A stretch of 13,311 bases of DNA from Pseudomonas sp. (lineage in GTDB: Bacteria; Pseudomonadota; Gammaproteobacteria; Pseudomonadales; Pseudomonadaceae), in NCBI GenBank assembly GCA_003525045.1, contig DQGF01000118.1:1922-15232 (forward strand), in the 5' to 3' direction. The translations under genes and the position numbers were made by a program. Shown here piece after piece: positions 6,876 through 13,311 of the stretch. Position 1 is the first letter of the stretch, and the number at the start of each line of letters is the position of its first letter. The notes beneath the pieces are model-generated. The model saw only the letters and a list, made by a program, of their open reading frames with translations. It did no database searches and was not told the origin of the DNA.

Positions 6876-8150
6876 TCAATCCATCGTGCCGTAACGCTTC
6901 ATGGCCTCAATCGCCAACCCACTACCGATGCTACCGAAGATATTGCCTTCCACATGCCGCGCCTTTGGCAACATCGCCGAAACACTGTTGCGCAACGCCG
7001 GAATCCCACTCGAACCGCCGGTGAAGAACACCGTGTCCACCTGATCGACCCGCACATTGGCATCGTTGAGCAACTGCGTGACGCTGTTGCGCACGCGTTC
7101 CAGCAGGTTGTCGATAGCCGATTCGAACAGCGCCCGGCTCAGTTCCACGCTCAGTCCCGGCTCGATACGGTCCAGCGGCACATGGCGGCTGTCGGCGTGG
7201 GTCAGCTGTATCTTGGTTTCTTCCACCTCCATGGCCAACCAATGCCCGGCGCGCTGGTCGATCAGCTTGAACAGACGGTCGATGCCGCCGGTGTCTTCGA
7301 TGTCGTAACGCATGCTGCCCAGGGCCAGGGTCGACTTCTGCGAGTACACCGAGTTGATGGTGTGCCAGGTCGCGAGGTTCATGTGGTGGCTGGTCGGCAT
7401 GTAGGCGCCGCTCTTCATGCGGCTGCCATAACCAAAGAGCGGCATCAGGCCCTGCAGGCTCAGTTGCTTGTCGAAATCGGTTCCGCCGATGTGCACGCCA
7501 CCGGTGGCGAGGATGTCGTCGTGACGGTTGTCGTGGTTACGGCGCTCAGGGGACAGGCGTACCAGGGAGAAGTCCGACGTACCACCGCCGATGTCGACGA
7601 TCAGCACCAGCTCTTCCTTTTCGATGGTCGACTCATAGTCGAATGCCGCCGCAATAGGTTCGTACTGGAACGACACATCCTTGAAGCCGATGGCGCGCGC
7701 CACGTCCACCAGGGTGTTTTCAGCTTCCTGGTCGGCCATTTCATCGTCGTCGACGAAGAACACCGGACGACCCAACACCACTTCATCGAACTCCCGACCA
7801 GCGGCGGTTTCGGCGCGCTTCTTCAATTGTCCGATGAACAGCCCCAGCAGGTCCTTGAACGGCATTGCCGTGCCGAGGACGCTGGTGTCGTGCTTGATCA
7901 GCTTGGAACCCAGCAGGCTCTTGAGCGAGCGCATCAACCGGCCTTCGTAGCCTTCCAGGTACTCGTGCAGCGCCAGCCGGCCGTACACCGGGCGGCGTTC
8001 TTCCATGTTGAAGAACACCACTGACGGCAGGGTGATCTTGTCGTCCTCCAGCGCGATCAGCGTTTCCATGCCGGGGCGCAGCCAGCCGACAGTAGAGTTG
8101 GACGTGCCGAAGTCGATACCACAGGCACGGGCTGGAGATGCGTTTTTCAT
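6876..8150 (-). CDS. yegD: YegD-like Hsp70-family chaperone, nucleotide-binding domain only
   Basis: A 424-aa ATPase of the Hsp70/actin fold. Phosphate-1 motif 'GIDFGTSNSTVGW' is at residues 11-23, phosphate-2 'VDIGGGTSDFSLV' at 186-198, and the adenosine motif 'FFTGGSSGIPALR' at 375-387. The length and ending ('SGLAIEAMKRY') show that the substrate-binding domain of DnaK is absent, as in E. coli YegD (about 450 aa). Clients and partners of YegD proteins are poorly known. The ATG at 8150 is chosen; an upstream GTG at 8195 would add 15 residues without family resemblance and overlap an inverted repeat. It is divergent from cbpA-cbpM, so a J-domain partner is encoded next door. That makes a shared chaperone role plausible but not proven. 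Confidence 0.88.
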   Translation of the reverse strand: MKNASPARACGIDFGTSNSTVGWLRPGMETLIALEDDKITLPSVVFFNMEERRPVYGRLALHEYLEGYEGRLMRSLKSLLGSKLIKHDTSVLGTAMPFKDLLGLFIGQLKKRAETAAGREFDEVVLGRPVFFVDDDEMADQEAENTLVDVARAIGFKDVSFQYEPIAAAFDYESTIEKEELVLIVDIGGGTSDFSLVRLSPERRNHDNRHDDILATGGVHIGGTDFDKQLSLQGLMPLFGYGSRMKSGAYMPTSHHMNLATWHTINSVYSQKSTLALGSMRYDIEDTGGIDRLFKLIDQRAGHWLAMEVEETKIQLTHADSRHVPLDRIEPGLSVELSRALFESAIDNLLERVRNSVTQLLNDANVRVDQVDTVFFTGGSSGIPALRNSVSAMLPKARHVEGNIFGSIGSGLAIEAMKRYGTMD

Positions 8151-8180
8151 GTCTTTCAGGTTCCGGTTAAAAAACGGCCG

Positions 8181-8199
8181 CGCAGTGTATGTCACTGCG
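8181..8199. repeat. Inverted repeat upstream of the Hsp70 gene
   Basis: CGCAGTG-(5 nt)-CACTGCG forms a perfect 7-bp dyad 31 bp before the Hsp70 ATG. It could be an operator or a hairpin in the 5' leader. No known binding-site consensus is recognised. Confidence 0.4.
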
Positions 8200-8246
8200 G
8201 CACAGATTCGAAGGCCGACTATCCGCTAAATCTCAGCTATTAGCGC

Positions 8247-8271
8247 CTTGAAAGACTATCCTTCGCCCCAA
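8247..8271 (+). promoter_or_regulatory. Heat-shock (sigma-32, RpoH) promoter for cbpA-cbpM
   Basis: CTTGAA (8247-8252), followed by A, a 13-bp spacing and CCCCAA (8266-8271), fits the sigma-32 pattern CTTGAAA-N(11-16)-CCCCAT closely. Transcription would begin near 8279 and leave a leader of about 170 nt before the cbpA ATG. Just upstream lies a 6-bp inverted repeat CGCTAA/TTAGCG (8224-8245). The CTTGAA/CCCC pair is seen directly; activity is inferred. Confidence 0.6.
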
Positions 8272-8447
8272 ACTTGTCTGCATTGGGCCTGGCAGCCACG
8301 GGACGGTCGCAAGAACCACCCACTGCTGCCGATAAACTTCTGATGCGCTGCCCGGTCACAATCTTGAGATCGGTCAACCTGGCGGCTGGTAATGCGTGCA
8401 TGCTGCCGGTAGTGGCGCGATTTTGATAACGGATGGTGATTCCCTCG

Positions 8448-9395
8448 ATGGACTTCAAAGACTATTACAAGATTCTCGGCGTGGAGCCGACCGCGGACGA
8501 TAAGGCGATCAAGGCCGCCTATCGCAAGCTGGCGCGCAAATACCACCCCGATGTCAGCAAGGAAAAGGACGCCGAGGCCAAGTTCAAGGACGCCTCGGAA
8601 GCCTATGAAGCGCTGAAAAGCGCCGACAAACGCGCCGAATACGACGATTTGCGCAAATACGGCCAGCACGGCCAACCGTTCCAGGGTCCGCCGGGTTGGC
8701 AGGGGCGAGGCGCTGGCGGTTTCGGTGGTGGTCAGGACACGGGCGATTTTTCGGACTTCTTCAGTTCGATCTTCGGCGGCCGTGGCCCTGGTTTTAGTGG
8801 TGGACAGTCGCGTCGCAGCACCGGACGTCGAGGGCAAGACGTGGAAATGGAACTACCGATTTTTCTGGAAGAAACCCTCTCGAACGAGTCGAAGAAGGTC
8901 ACCTTCCAGGTGCCGCAGTACAACGCTGCCGGCCAGCATGTCAGCAATACCAGTAAAAGCCTGAACGTGAAGATCCCGGCCGGCGTGGCCGACGGCGAGC
9001 GTATCCGCCTCAAGGGCCAGGGTGCGCCGGGTGTCGGTGGCGGCGCCAATGGCGACTTGTACCTGATCATTCGTTTTGCGCCGCACCCCAAATTCGACGT
9101 CGAAGGCGAGAACCTGATCATCACCTTGCCGGTCGCCCCCTGGGAGCTGGCGCTGGGTACTGAAGTCGCGGTGCCGACCCTGACCGGCAAGATCAATCTC
9201 AAGGTCCCCGCCGGCAGCCAGAATGGCCAACGCATGCGCGCCAAGGGCCATGGCCTGATGAACAAAGCCGGCGAGCGCGGTTACCTGTTCGTGCAACTTA
9301 AAGCCGTCATGCCTAAAACCTCGGACGACGAGGTCAAGGCGTTGTGGCAGGAACTGGCGAAAAAAGCCGCTTTCAATCCCAGAGAACACTTCTGA
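8448..9395 (+). CDS. cbpA: CbpA, J-domain co-chaperone / curved-DNA-binding protein
   Basis: A 315-aa DnaJ-family protein (E. coli CbpA is 306 aa). The J domain occupies residues 1-70 with the catalytic HPD at 33-35. A Gly/Phe-rich stretch follows ('[20 protein letters not shown]' and nearby). Then come two beta-sandwich client-binding domains, '[21 protein letters not shown]' and '[21 protein letters not shown]'. The CxxCxGxG zinc motifs of DnaJ are absent, which makes it class B. It stimulates the ATPase of Hsp70 (DnaK) and in E. coli also binds curved DNA in the nucleoid. The ATG at 8448 is chosen over GTG 8433 because the J domain begins with '[12 protein letters not shown]'; GGTGA stands just upstream. 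cbpM follows 23 bp later, so the two form an operon, with a heat-shock-type promoter about 175 bp upstream. Confidence 0.95.
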   Translation: MDFKDYYKILGVEPTADDKAIKAAYRKLARKYHPDVSKEKDAEAKFKDASEAYEALKSADKRAEYDDLRKYGQHGQPFQGPPGWQGRGAGGFGGGQDTGDFSDFFSSIFGGRGPGFSGGQSRRSTGRRGQDVEMELPIFLEETLSNESKKVTFQVPQYNAAGQHVSNTSKSLNVKIPAGVADGERIRLKGQGAPGVGGGANGDLYLIIRFAPHPKFDVEGENLIITLPVAPWELALGTEVAVPTLTGKINLKVPAGSQNGQRMRAKGHGLMNKAGERGYLFVQLKAVMPKTSDDEVKALWQELAKKAAFNPREHF

Positions 9396-9418
9396 TCCAA
9401 GAGACGGAGTAGCCCATC

Positions 9419-9724
9419 ATGAGCAACCCCCTGATCGTTCAACTGGACATGGCAGAATTCTGTGAGGCGACCGACCTGTCGGACGTCTACGTGATCGAGA
9501 TCGTCGAGCACGGCATCCTCGAACCTCAGGGCAAGCAGCCCAAGGATTGGCGTTTCAACGCTTATGAGCTGGCACTGGCCAAGCGTGCCGCGAAGTTGCG
9601 GCACGACCTGGAGCTGGAATGGGAAGGTGTTGCCCTGGCGCTGGATTTGCTGGAAGAGGTCCAGCAGCTGCGGGCGGAGAATCGGATGCTCAAGCAGCGG
9701 TTGGGGCGGTTGGTGGTGGAGTAA
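9419..9724 (+). CDS. cbpM: CbpM, modulator of CbpA
   Basis: A 101-aa MerR-like helical protein. In E. coli, CbpM binds the J domain of CbpA and blocks both its DnaK co-chaperone and DNA-binding activities. The first 60 residues match the family ('FCEATDLSDVYVIEIVEHGI', then 'DWRFNAYEL'). The C-terminal third is a Leu/Glu-rich probable coiled coil ('LLEEVQQLRAENRMLKQRLG'). The ATG at 9419 is preceded by GGAG nine bases upstream. The 23-bp gap after cbpA indicates co-transcription, so effector and inhibitor are made together. No clear terminator follows. Confidence 0.93.
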   Translation: MSNPLIVQLDMAEFCEATDLSDVYVIEIVEHGILEPQGKQPKDWRFNAYELALAKRAAKLRHDLELEWEGVALALDLLEEVQQLRAENRMLKQRLGRLVVE

Positions 9725-10235
9725 CCGCTATTGCGTAGCGCCGGCTGGACCTACGGTTTTCTCAAGTTGATATTGCGCTTAATGTAGCTATGGCGTTTGT
9801 CGACGCACTTTTTGTGGGGTTCCCAAAATGACTCCTTCCCTACCGTCCAGGCGAGTTACAGCTCTTGTTCGGGAGGGCAAAATGACTCGCCCCGTACCAT
9901 CCTGGTTTGGTACAACGACGATGCCATTTGAATGACGTCTTTCCGAAATGGGAGGCGAAGTGGGACTAGGAACCAAGGCTGGTTTTGATGGGACCCAACC
10001 ACCACCCCGAACCGGTTCTCGAGGGCCTGTGACCATTTGCCCACTACTATCACGGCGTGTTTCAAGCAACGACCGGGCCGGTTGGCTGAATAATCCTGGA
10101 TGCACCGCCCCTGTAGGAGCTGCCGCAGGCTGCGATCTTTTGACCTTGACCGTTATCGGCCCCTGAGAGCGCCAAATTTCAACGGCAAGATCAAAAAATC
10201 GCAGCCTGCGGCAGCTCCTACACAAAGCTCTTGTT
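9725..10235. other. 511-bp gene-poor region with imperfect repeats and REP doublet
   Basis: No convincing gene is seen. The - strand can be read as a 69-aa ORF (9856-10065), but it starts with TTG, has no ribosome site and resembles nothing known to me. Two imperfect copies of a roughly 26-bp segment beginning CAAAATGACTC lie exactly 54 bp apart (9824 and 9878). In the - strand frame they read as similar peptides ('RGESFCPPEQ' and 'GKESFWEPHK') separated by a stop, so this may be a decayed gene with a repeated peptide. The rest is the REP doublet at 10112-10222. Confidence 0.45.
10112..10222. repeat. Long REP doublet (GCCGCAGGCTGCGATC class)
   Basis: Arms 10112-10143 and 10191-10222 are 32-bp inverted copies with one mismatch, around a 47-nt spacer. 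This is the organisation expected of a REPIN, two REPs moving as a unit. It lies 13 bp past the end of the histidine kinase gene and could end its transcript. The single REP at 3131 is of the same class. Confidence 0.88.
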
Positions 10236-11360
10236 TCAAATCTTGCGGGGCAACACCACGGTAAACAACGTGCCATCATTTTCGTTGGAGCTGACCTCGA
10301 TCGTCCCGGCGTGGGCGTTGACCACTTCCTTGACGATAAACAGGCCCAGGCCGAGGCTGGTTGAAGGCTGACCGAGTTCTTCGTCGGCACTGCGCACCAG
10401 TGGATCGAAAATGGTGCCGATAGCATTCGCGGGAATCGGTGTGCCGTAGTTATGCACCGTGAGGCGAACCGTAGCTGGCTCGCCACTGAGGGTGACCGTC
10501 ACATCACGCTTGTTCGAGCCGTGCTGCAACGCGTTGCCGATCAGGTTTTGCAGGAGTTGATCCACCCGCCCGGCATCCCAGACGCCTCGGGTGTCGCCCG
10601 ATACGTTCAGCGTCGGATCGCATTCCGGGTTGCCGGCACAGGCTTCGGCAATCGCGGCATGGGCCGCGTCCGCCAGATCCATGGGGGCAGGCTCGATGGG
10701 CAGGCTCTTGCCCAGGCGACTGCGCACCAGTTCCAGCAAATCGCCAACCATCACCGCCATATGCCGCGCGCCGCGCTTGATGTTGATCGCGCACGTCAGC
10801 GCATCGCCTTCGAGCGTCGTTTTGCGCAGCAGCAGTTCGGTGGACATGCTCACCGCTTGCAACGGCGCCCGCAGATCATGGCCGAGGATTGCCAGAAAGA
10901 TGTCCCGCGAGCGATTGACCTGTTCGGCATAGGCTGCGGTGGATTCGGCGAGGGCTTCATCGATCGCTTCGTTGAAACGGATCATGTCGTGGAAATACGT
11001 CATGTCCGGCGATTCCAGGCTGTCGACCCACAGACGAATCACGCAGGCCCGCAAATGGCGGAATTCGGCCGTCATTTGCACCAGGTCGAAACCGACGGTG
11101 TGGCGCAGCTCGCCATGGCAGGAAGCGGCCACGTCCAGGCTCGGGGTTTTCTCCGGGCCTTCGCCTTTGGCTTTGGCCTCTTGCTCGCTGGTGGTCTGTG
11201 CCGTGCGCATATCGGCTGCCGAGGCCAGCAGGATCGACTTCGCATGATCGCGCAACGTCGCGCGGTCCAGCGAATCGTCGGCGCTGATGGCTTCTGCGAA
11301 CTTTTCCCATTCGTCAACGATGCGATCTACGTGCTGCACGATGAATTCAGATAAACGCAT
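10236..11360 (-). CDS. Soluble sensor histidine kinase with RsbRD-like N-terminus
   Basis: A 374-aa cytosolic kinase that should autophosphorylate on His161 and pass the phosphate to a response regulator not encoded nearby. Residues 1-150 are helical and resemble the RsbRD N-terminal domain ('LSEFIVQHVDRIVDEWEKFA', 'LRDHAKSILLASAADMRTAQ'). The H-box is 'ILGHDLRAPLQAV' (158-170), the N-box 'LLQNLIGNALQHG' (269-281), an F-like segment 'IFDPLVR' follows (317-323), and the G-box is 'LGLGLFIVKEVV' (336-347). The usual DxGxG segment reads 'VHNYGTPIP', a known variant with Asn in place of Asp. No membrane helix or signal peptide is present, so the cue is probably internal or comes through a partner. 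The ATG at 11360 is preferred because the domain begins there; GTG 11405 adds an Arg-rich tail. The ribosome site is weak. Confidence 0.88.
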   Translation of the reverse strand: MRLSEFIVQHVDRIVDEWEKFAEAISADDSLDRATLRDHAKSILLASAADMRTAQTTSEQEAKAKGEGPEKTPSLDVAASCHGELRHTVGFDLVQMTAEFRHLRACVIRLWVDSLESPDMTYFHDMIRFNEAIDEALAESTAAYAEQVNRSRDIFLAILGHDLRAPLQAVSMSTELLLRKTTLEGDALTCAINIKRGARHMAVMVGDLLELVRSRLGKSLPIEPAPMDLADAAHAAIAEACAGNPECDPTLNVSGDTRGVWDAGRVDQLLQNLIGNALQHGSNKRDVTVTLSGEPATVRLTVHNYGTPIPANAIGTIFDPLVRSADEELGQPSTSLGLGLFIVKEVVNAHAGTIEVSSNENDGTLFTVVLPRKI

Positions 11361-11614
11361 GGCTCGGCGTCTGCATGGCAATGATAGCCAATGAGTGTGG
11401 CGCATCCTGGCGCCTTTGTCGTGTTCCTGCCTGCGGGCGCCGATGAAGAGCTGTTGATGTGCGTATCAGGTGTTATTTAGTTGTTTTTTAATGCTGTTAA
11501 TTGAATAGTAATGACGGTTTGCTCGAGCATTGTCCGGTGGATTTTCGATTTGTTGTTTTTGATCTGTAATGAGTAAATTGAAAGTTCAATTGAATTGCAT
11601 ACGGATTATGCGAC
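11361..11614. other. AT-rich divergent intergenic region
   Basis: This 254-bp gap lies between the kinase and the effector remnant. From about 11462 it is very AT-rich, as is common before acquired effector genes. A 7-bp dyad AATTGAA-AG-TTCAATT (11576-11591) lies 24 bp before the ATG at 11615 and could be an operator. No promoter with convincing spacing was found. Confidence 0.45.
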
Positions 11615-12513
11615 ATGCCTGAACCTTTAATGGAAAAAACTACAGTTGATGAGCCTGGCGAACATGAAAAGGGCCGTCACTTCGACTTCATAAAATGCAC
11701 TATTCCCGAATGCCTTATCCAGGCGTCCAGGCTTGGCAAAGGACCGGTCCGAAAGACTATGACGCCTACGGCAATTATCTGGGCCAGAGGATTGATCTGA
11801 GTGGCACTTCGCTGCAATACCAGCTGCTCAGCTTGCCGACGCTGGAAGCGAATTTCGATCATGTCACCCGGCTGAGATTGAATCGTTCGGGATTCAGCAA
11901 TCCGGTGGAGGGTTTTCTTGGACATTTCCGTCAACTCCGCGCCCTGAATCTATCCAGTAACCAACTGACCCGCCTTCCAGCAGCGCTTGTCGACATGCCG
12001 CATTTGCTTGAATTGCACTTGAGCAATAAGCGGATCATGTTGACCGGGCCAGCAATCGAGAGCATCAAGAACCTGACCCGGTTAAAAATCCTCGGAATGG
12101 AAAACAATCCATTGGCCTTGCCTCCCGATGTCAGCCGAATGCCTGACTTGCACATACTGAACTTGAGTAACTATATCCAGGGTGCCAACCGCAGAACGTT
12201 TAACAACTTGCGGCGCAGAATCGACGCTGTGCTGGACCTGCAAGTCGCACAAGAGCAGTGGACGCAAACCGCCGATTTATCAGCGCGCACCCTGCTGCGC
12301 GAAAAAATCACGACACTCGCGGCGCTACTCGGCAAACAGCCATCCGATGTCCCTCCCGGTCGCGTGATGACGGATGAGGAGTACGTGGCAGAGCTCGTTT
12401 TGATCAATACCGAAAAGAATAACCTGCTGAAGAAATTGACCCGCGAAGCGATGGATAGAGCCAAACTTCAAAGAGTCGAAATCCCTGTTACGGAGCAGTC
12501 AGATAACAGTTGA
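11615..12513 (+). pseudogene. Decayed LRR / NEL-type effector gene, whole remnant
   Basis: Two frames together look like the beginning, middle and end of the very large Pseudomonas LRR proteins that carry a NEL (IpaH-type) E3 ubiquitin ligase domain. Frame 2 starts at ATG 11615 and gives 'GRHFDFIKCTIPECLIQAS', like the family N-terminus, ending near 11728. Frame 1 resumes near 11731 with 'AWQRTGPKDYDAYGNYLG', like the segment before the LRRs. The N-terminal toxin region (many hundreds of residues in intact relatives) and the NEL catalytic domain with its Cys are missing. Read from 11615, translation stops at 11800. I infer a large frame-shifting deletion near 11729 and a second, in-frame one near 12172-12200. 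The family resemblance is from memory. Confidence 0.6.
11695..12513 (+). CDS. Leucine-rich-repeat ORF with NEL-type C-terminal tail (272 aa)
   Basis: This is the longest open frame of the remnant. Residues 57-159 hold about four LRR units ('LRALNLSSNQLTRLPAALVD', 'LLELHLSNKRIMLTGPAIES', 'LKILGMENNPLALPPDVSRM', 'LHILNLSN'). Residues 175-257 are helical and charged ('LQVAQEQWTQTADLSARTLL', 'MTDEEYVAEL', 'LLKKLTREAM') and match my recollection of the tail after the NEL catalytic domain. There is no catalytic Cys region between them. No Shine-Dalgarno precedes the ATG at 11695 (CGACTTCATAAA), so independent translation is doubtful. If made, it would be an LRR adaptor-like protein without ligase activity. 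A strong terminator follows the stop. Confidence 0.6.
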   Translation: MHYSRMPYPGVQAWQRTGPKDYDAYGNYLGQRIDLSGTSLQYQLLSLPTLEANFDHVTRLRLNRSGFSNPVEGFLGHFRQLRALNLSSNQLTRLPAALVDMPHLLELHLSNKRIMLTGPAIESIKNLTRLKILGMENNPLALPPDVSRMPDLHILNLSNYIQGANRRTFNNLRRRIDAVLDLQVAQEQWTQTADLSARTLLREKITTLAALLGKQPSDVPPGRVMTDEEYVAELVLINTEKNNLLKKLTREAMDRAKLQRVEIPVTEQSDNS

Positions 12514-12531
12514 GTTGTCTTTGAATCAAAG

Positions 12532-12573
12532 GCCTGGGTGCGAAAGTCGAGACTTTTGCACTCAGGCTTTTTT
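12532..12573 (+). terminator. Strong intrinsic terminator after the LRR remnant
   Basis: Arms 12532-12548 and 12551-12567 pair over about 16 bp (two G-U wobbles) around a CGAG tetraloop, followed directly by six T residues (12568-12573). It ends 12 bp before the convergent ureC stop and may also help end the urease transcript. Confidence 0.85.
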
Positions 12574-12585
12574 ATATTCGGCCAT

Positions 12586-13311
12586 TCAGAACAGGAAATA
12601 TCGCTGGGCCATCGGCAACACATCCGCCGGTTCGCACCACAACAGCACGCCATCGGCCTTGACCTGATAGGTTTGCGGATCGACGTCGATGTTCGGCAGG
12701 TAGTCGTTGTGAATCAAATCGGTTTTCTGCACGTCGCGACAGCCTTTGACCACGGCGATTTTCTTCTTCAAGCCCAATGCTTGCGGCAAACCTGCCTCCT
12801 GCGCCGCCTGGCTGATGAACGTCAGGCTGGTGGCATGCAGCGAGCCGCCGTAACTGGCGAACATCGGACGGTAGTGCACTGGTTGTGGCGTCGGGATCGA
12901 GGCGTTGGCATCGCCCATCAAACTGGCGGCAATGGCGCCGCCCTTGAGGATCAACGTCGGTTTCACGCCGAAGAATGCCGGGCGCCATAACACCAGATCC
13001 GCCCATTTGCCGACTTCGACCGAGCCCACTTCATGGCTGATGCCGTGGGTAATCGCCGGGTTGATGGTGTACTTGGCGATGTAGCGTTTGGCGCGGAAGT
13101 TGTCGTTGCCTTCGCCATCACCGGGCAACGGGCCGCGTTGCTTTTTCATCTTGTCGGCGGTCTGCCAGGTGCGGGTGATGACTTCGCCGACCCGGCCCAT
13201 CGCCTGACTGTCGGAGCTGATCATCGAGAACGCGCCGAGGTCGTGAAGGATGTCTTCGGCGGCGATGGTTTCGCGGCGGATGCGGCTTTCGGCGAACGCC
13301 ACGTCCTCGGC
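12586..13311 (-). CDS. ureC: Urease subunit alpha, C-terminal part (5' end outside window)
   Basis: Partial gene: 241 residues of about 566, open to the window edge. The protein is the catalytic subunit of nickel urease, which hydrolyses urea to ammonia and carbamate in the cytosol. Visible hallmarks are '[14 protein letters not shown]', with the Asp (residue 34 of the fragment) that is a nickel ligand, then '[17 protein letters not shown]', 'PAFFGVKP', '[16 protein letters not shown]' and the invariant end '[15 protein letters not shown]'. The His and carbamylated-Lys ligands and the active-site flap lie upstream, outside the window. It is presumably the last gene of a ureABC block transcribed toward the LRR remnant. 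The C-terminus is intact. Confidence 0.97.
   Translation of the reverse strand, partial: AEDVAFAESRIRRETIAAEDILHDLGAFSMISSDSQAMGRVGEVITRTWQTADKMKKQRGPLPGDGEGNDNFRAKRYIAKYTINPAITHGISHEVGSVEVGKWADLVLWRPAFFGVKPTLILKGGAIAASLMGDANASIPTPQPVHYRPMFASYGGSLHATSLTFISQAAQEAGLPQALGLKKKIAVVKGCRDVQKTDLIHNDYLPNIDVDPQTYQVKADGVLLWCEPADVLPMAQRYFLF

Noticed and set aside
6954..8024. 356-aa + strand open frame opposite the Hsp70 gene
   Set aside because: It is antisense to clear Hsp70 motifs and has shadow-like His/Gln/Val-rich composition.
8343..8426. 27-codon open frame in the cbpA leader that could be a regulatory peptide
   Set aside because: No Shine-Dalgarno precedes its ATG, and a frame this short is expected by chance in GC-rich DNA.
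8256..8837. 193-aa - strand open frame across the cbpA start
   Set aside because: It covers the cbpA J domain in antisense and the intergenic promoter region; no recognisable protein.
9856..10065. 69-aa - strand open frame as a small gene
   Set aside because: It has a TTG start, no ribosome site and no known similarity. Kept only as part of the description of the gene-poor stretch.
9788..10486. 232-aa - strand open frame overlapping the kinase 3' end
   Set aside because: Its first part is the kinase gene in another frame and the rest reads through the REP doublet. No ribosome site and no family resemblance.
10452..11354. 300-aa + strand open frame opposite the histidine kinase
   Set aside because: It is antisense to a well-supported kinase. 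The His/Arg/Gln-rich composition is typical of an antisense shadow in GC-rich DNA.
1..13311. CRISPR array, tRNA/rRNA genes, insertion sequences or phage attachment sites
   Set aside because: No regularly spaced direct repeats, tRNA-like cloverleaf, transposase motif or long terminal repeats were seen.

Overview
The window looks like chromosome of a fluorescent-group Pseudomonas. The evidence is high-GC coding DNA (about 73% GC at 541-600), several short palindromic REP elements of the types scattered through those genomes, a fragi-type lipase, a CbpA/CbpM chaperone pair, and a remnant of the large Pseudomonas leucine-rich-repeat (NEL-type) effectors. Family names rest on recognising motifs and conserved segments by eye; no database search was possible.

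Left part (1-3325). The window opens inside an AsmA-family envelope gene on the + strand. Next is an AT-rich two-gene unit on the - strand (762-2318). Lines 781-840 and 1981-2040 are about 28% and 35% GC. The two products are unrecognised cytosolic proteins of about 250 aa that share a faint Trp/Tyr motif. Terminator-like hairpins of the core genes flank this unit. It is followed by a ferritin-like iron-storage gene on the - strand.

Centre (3326-6870). A signal-less fragi-type lipase (+) comes first, then a DMT-superfamily (EamA) transporter (-). Divergent from the transporter is a short ORF holding only the cupin half of an AraC regulator. An AI-2E/PerM-family membrane protein (+) follows. 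Two REP doublets lie in the gaps downstream of the lipase and of the AI-2E gene.

Chaperone module (6876-9724). A YegD-like Hsp70 with only the nucleotide-binding domain (-) is divergent from cbpA and cbpM (+). A good match to a heat-shock (sigma-32) promoter lies about 175 bp before cbpA. The Hsp70, its J-protein and the J-protein modulator plausibly act together.

Right part (9725-13311). A 511-bp stretch without a convincing gene ends in a large REP doublet. It is followed by a soluble histidine kinase with an RsbRD-like N-terminus (-). Then comes a decayed LRR/NEL effector (+). Its N-terminal fragment, LRR block and C-terminal tail survive, but the N-terminal fragment is out of frame with the LRR and the catalytic domain is missing. 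A strong intrinsic terminator separates it from the 3' end of ureC (-), which runs off the window.

The most unusual items are the AT-rich gene pair, the effector remnant, the truncated AraC regulator, and the heat-shock promoter with a long leader in front of cbpA.
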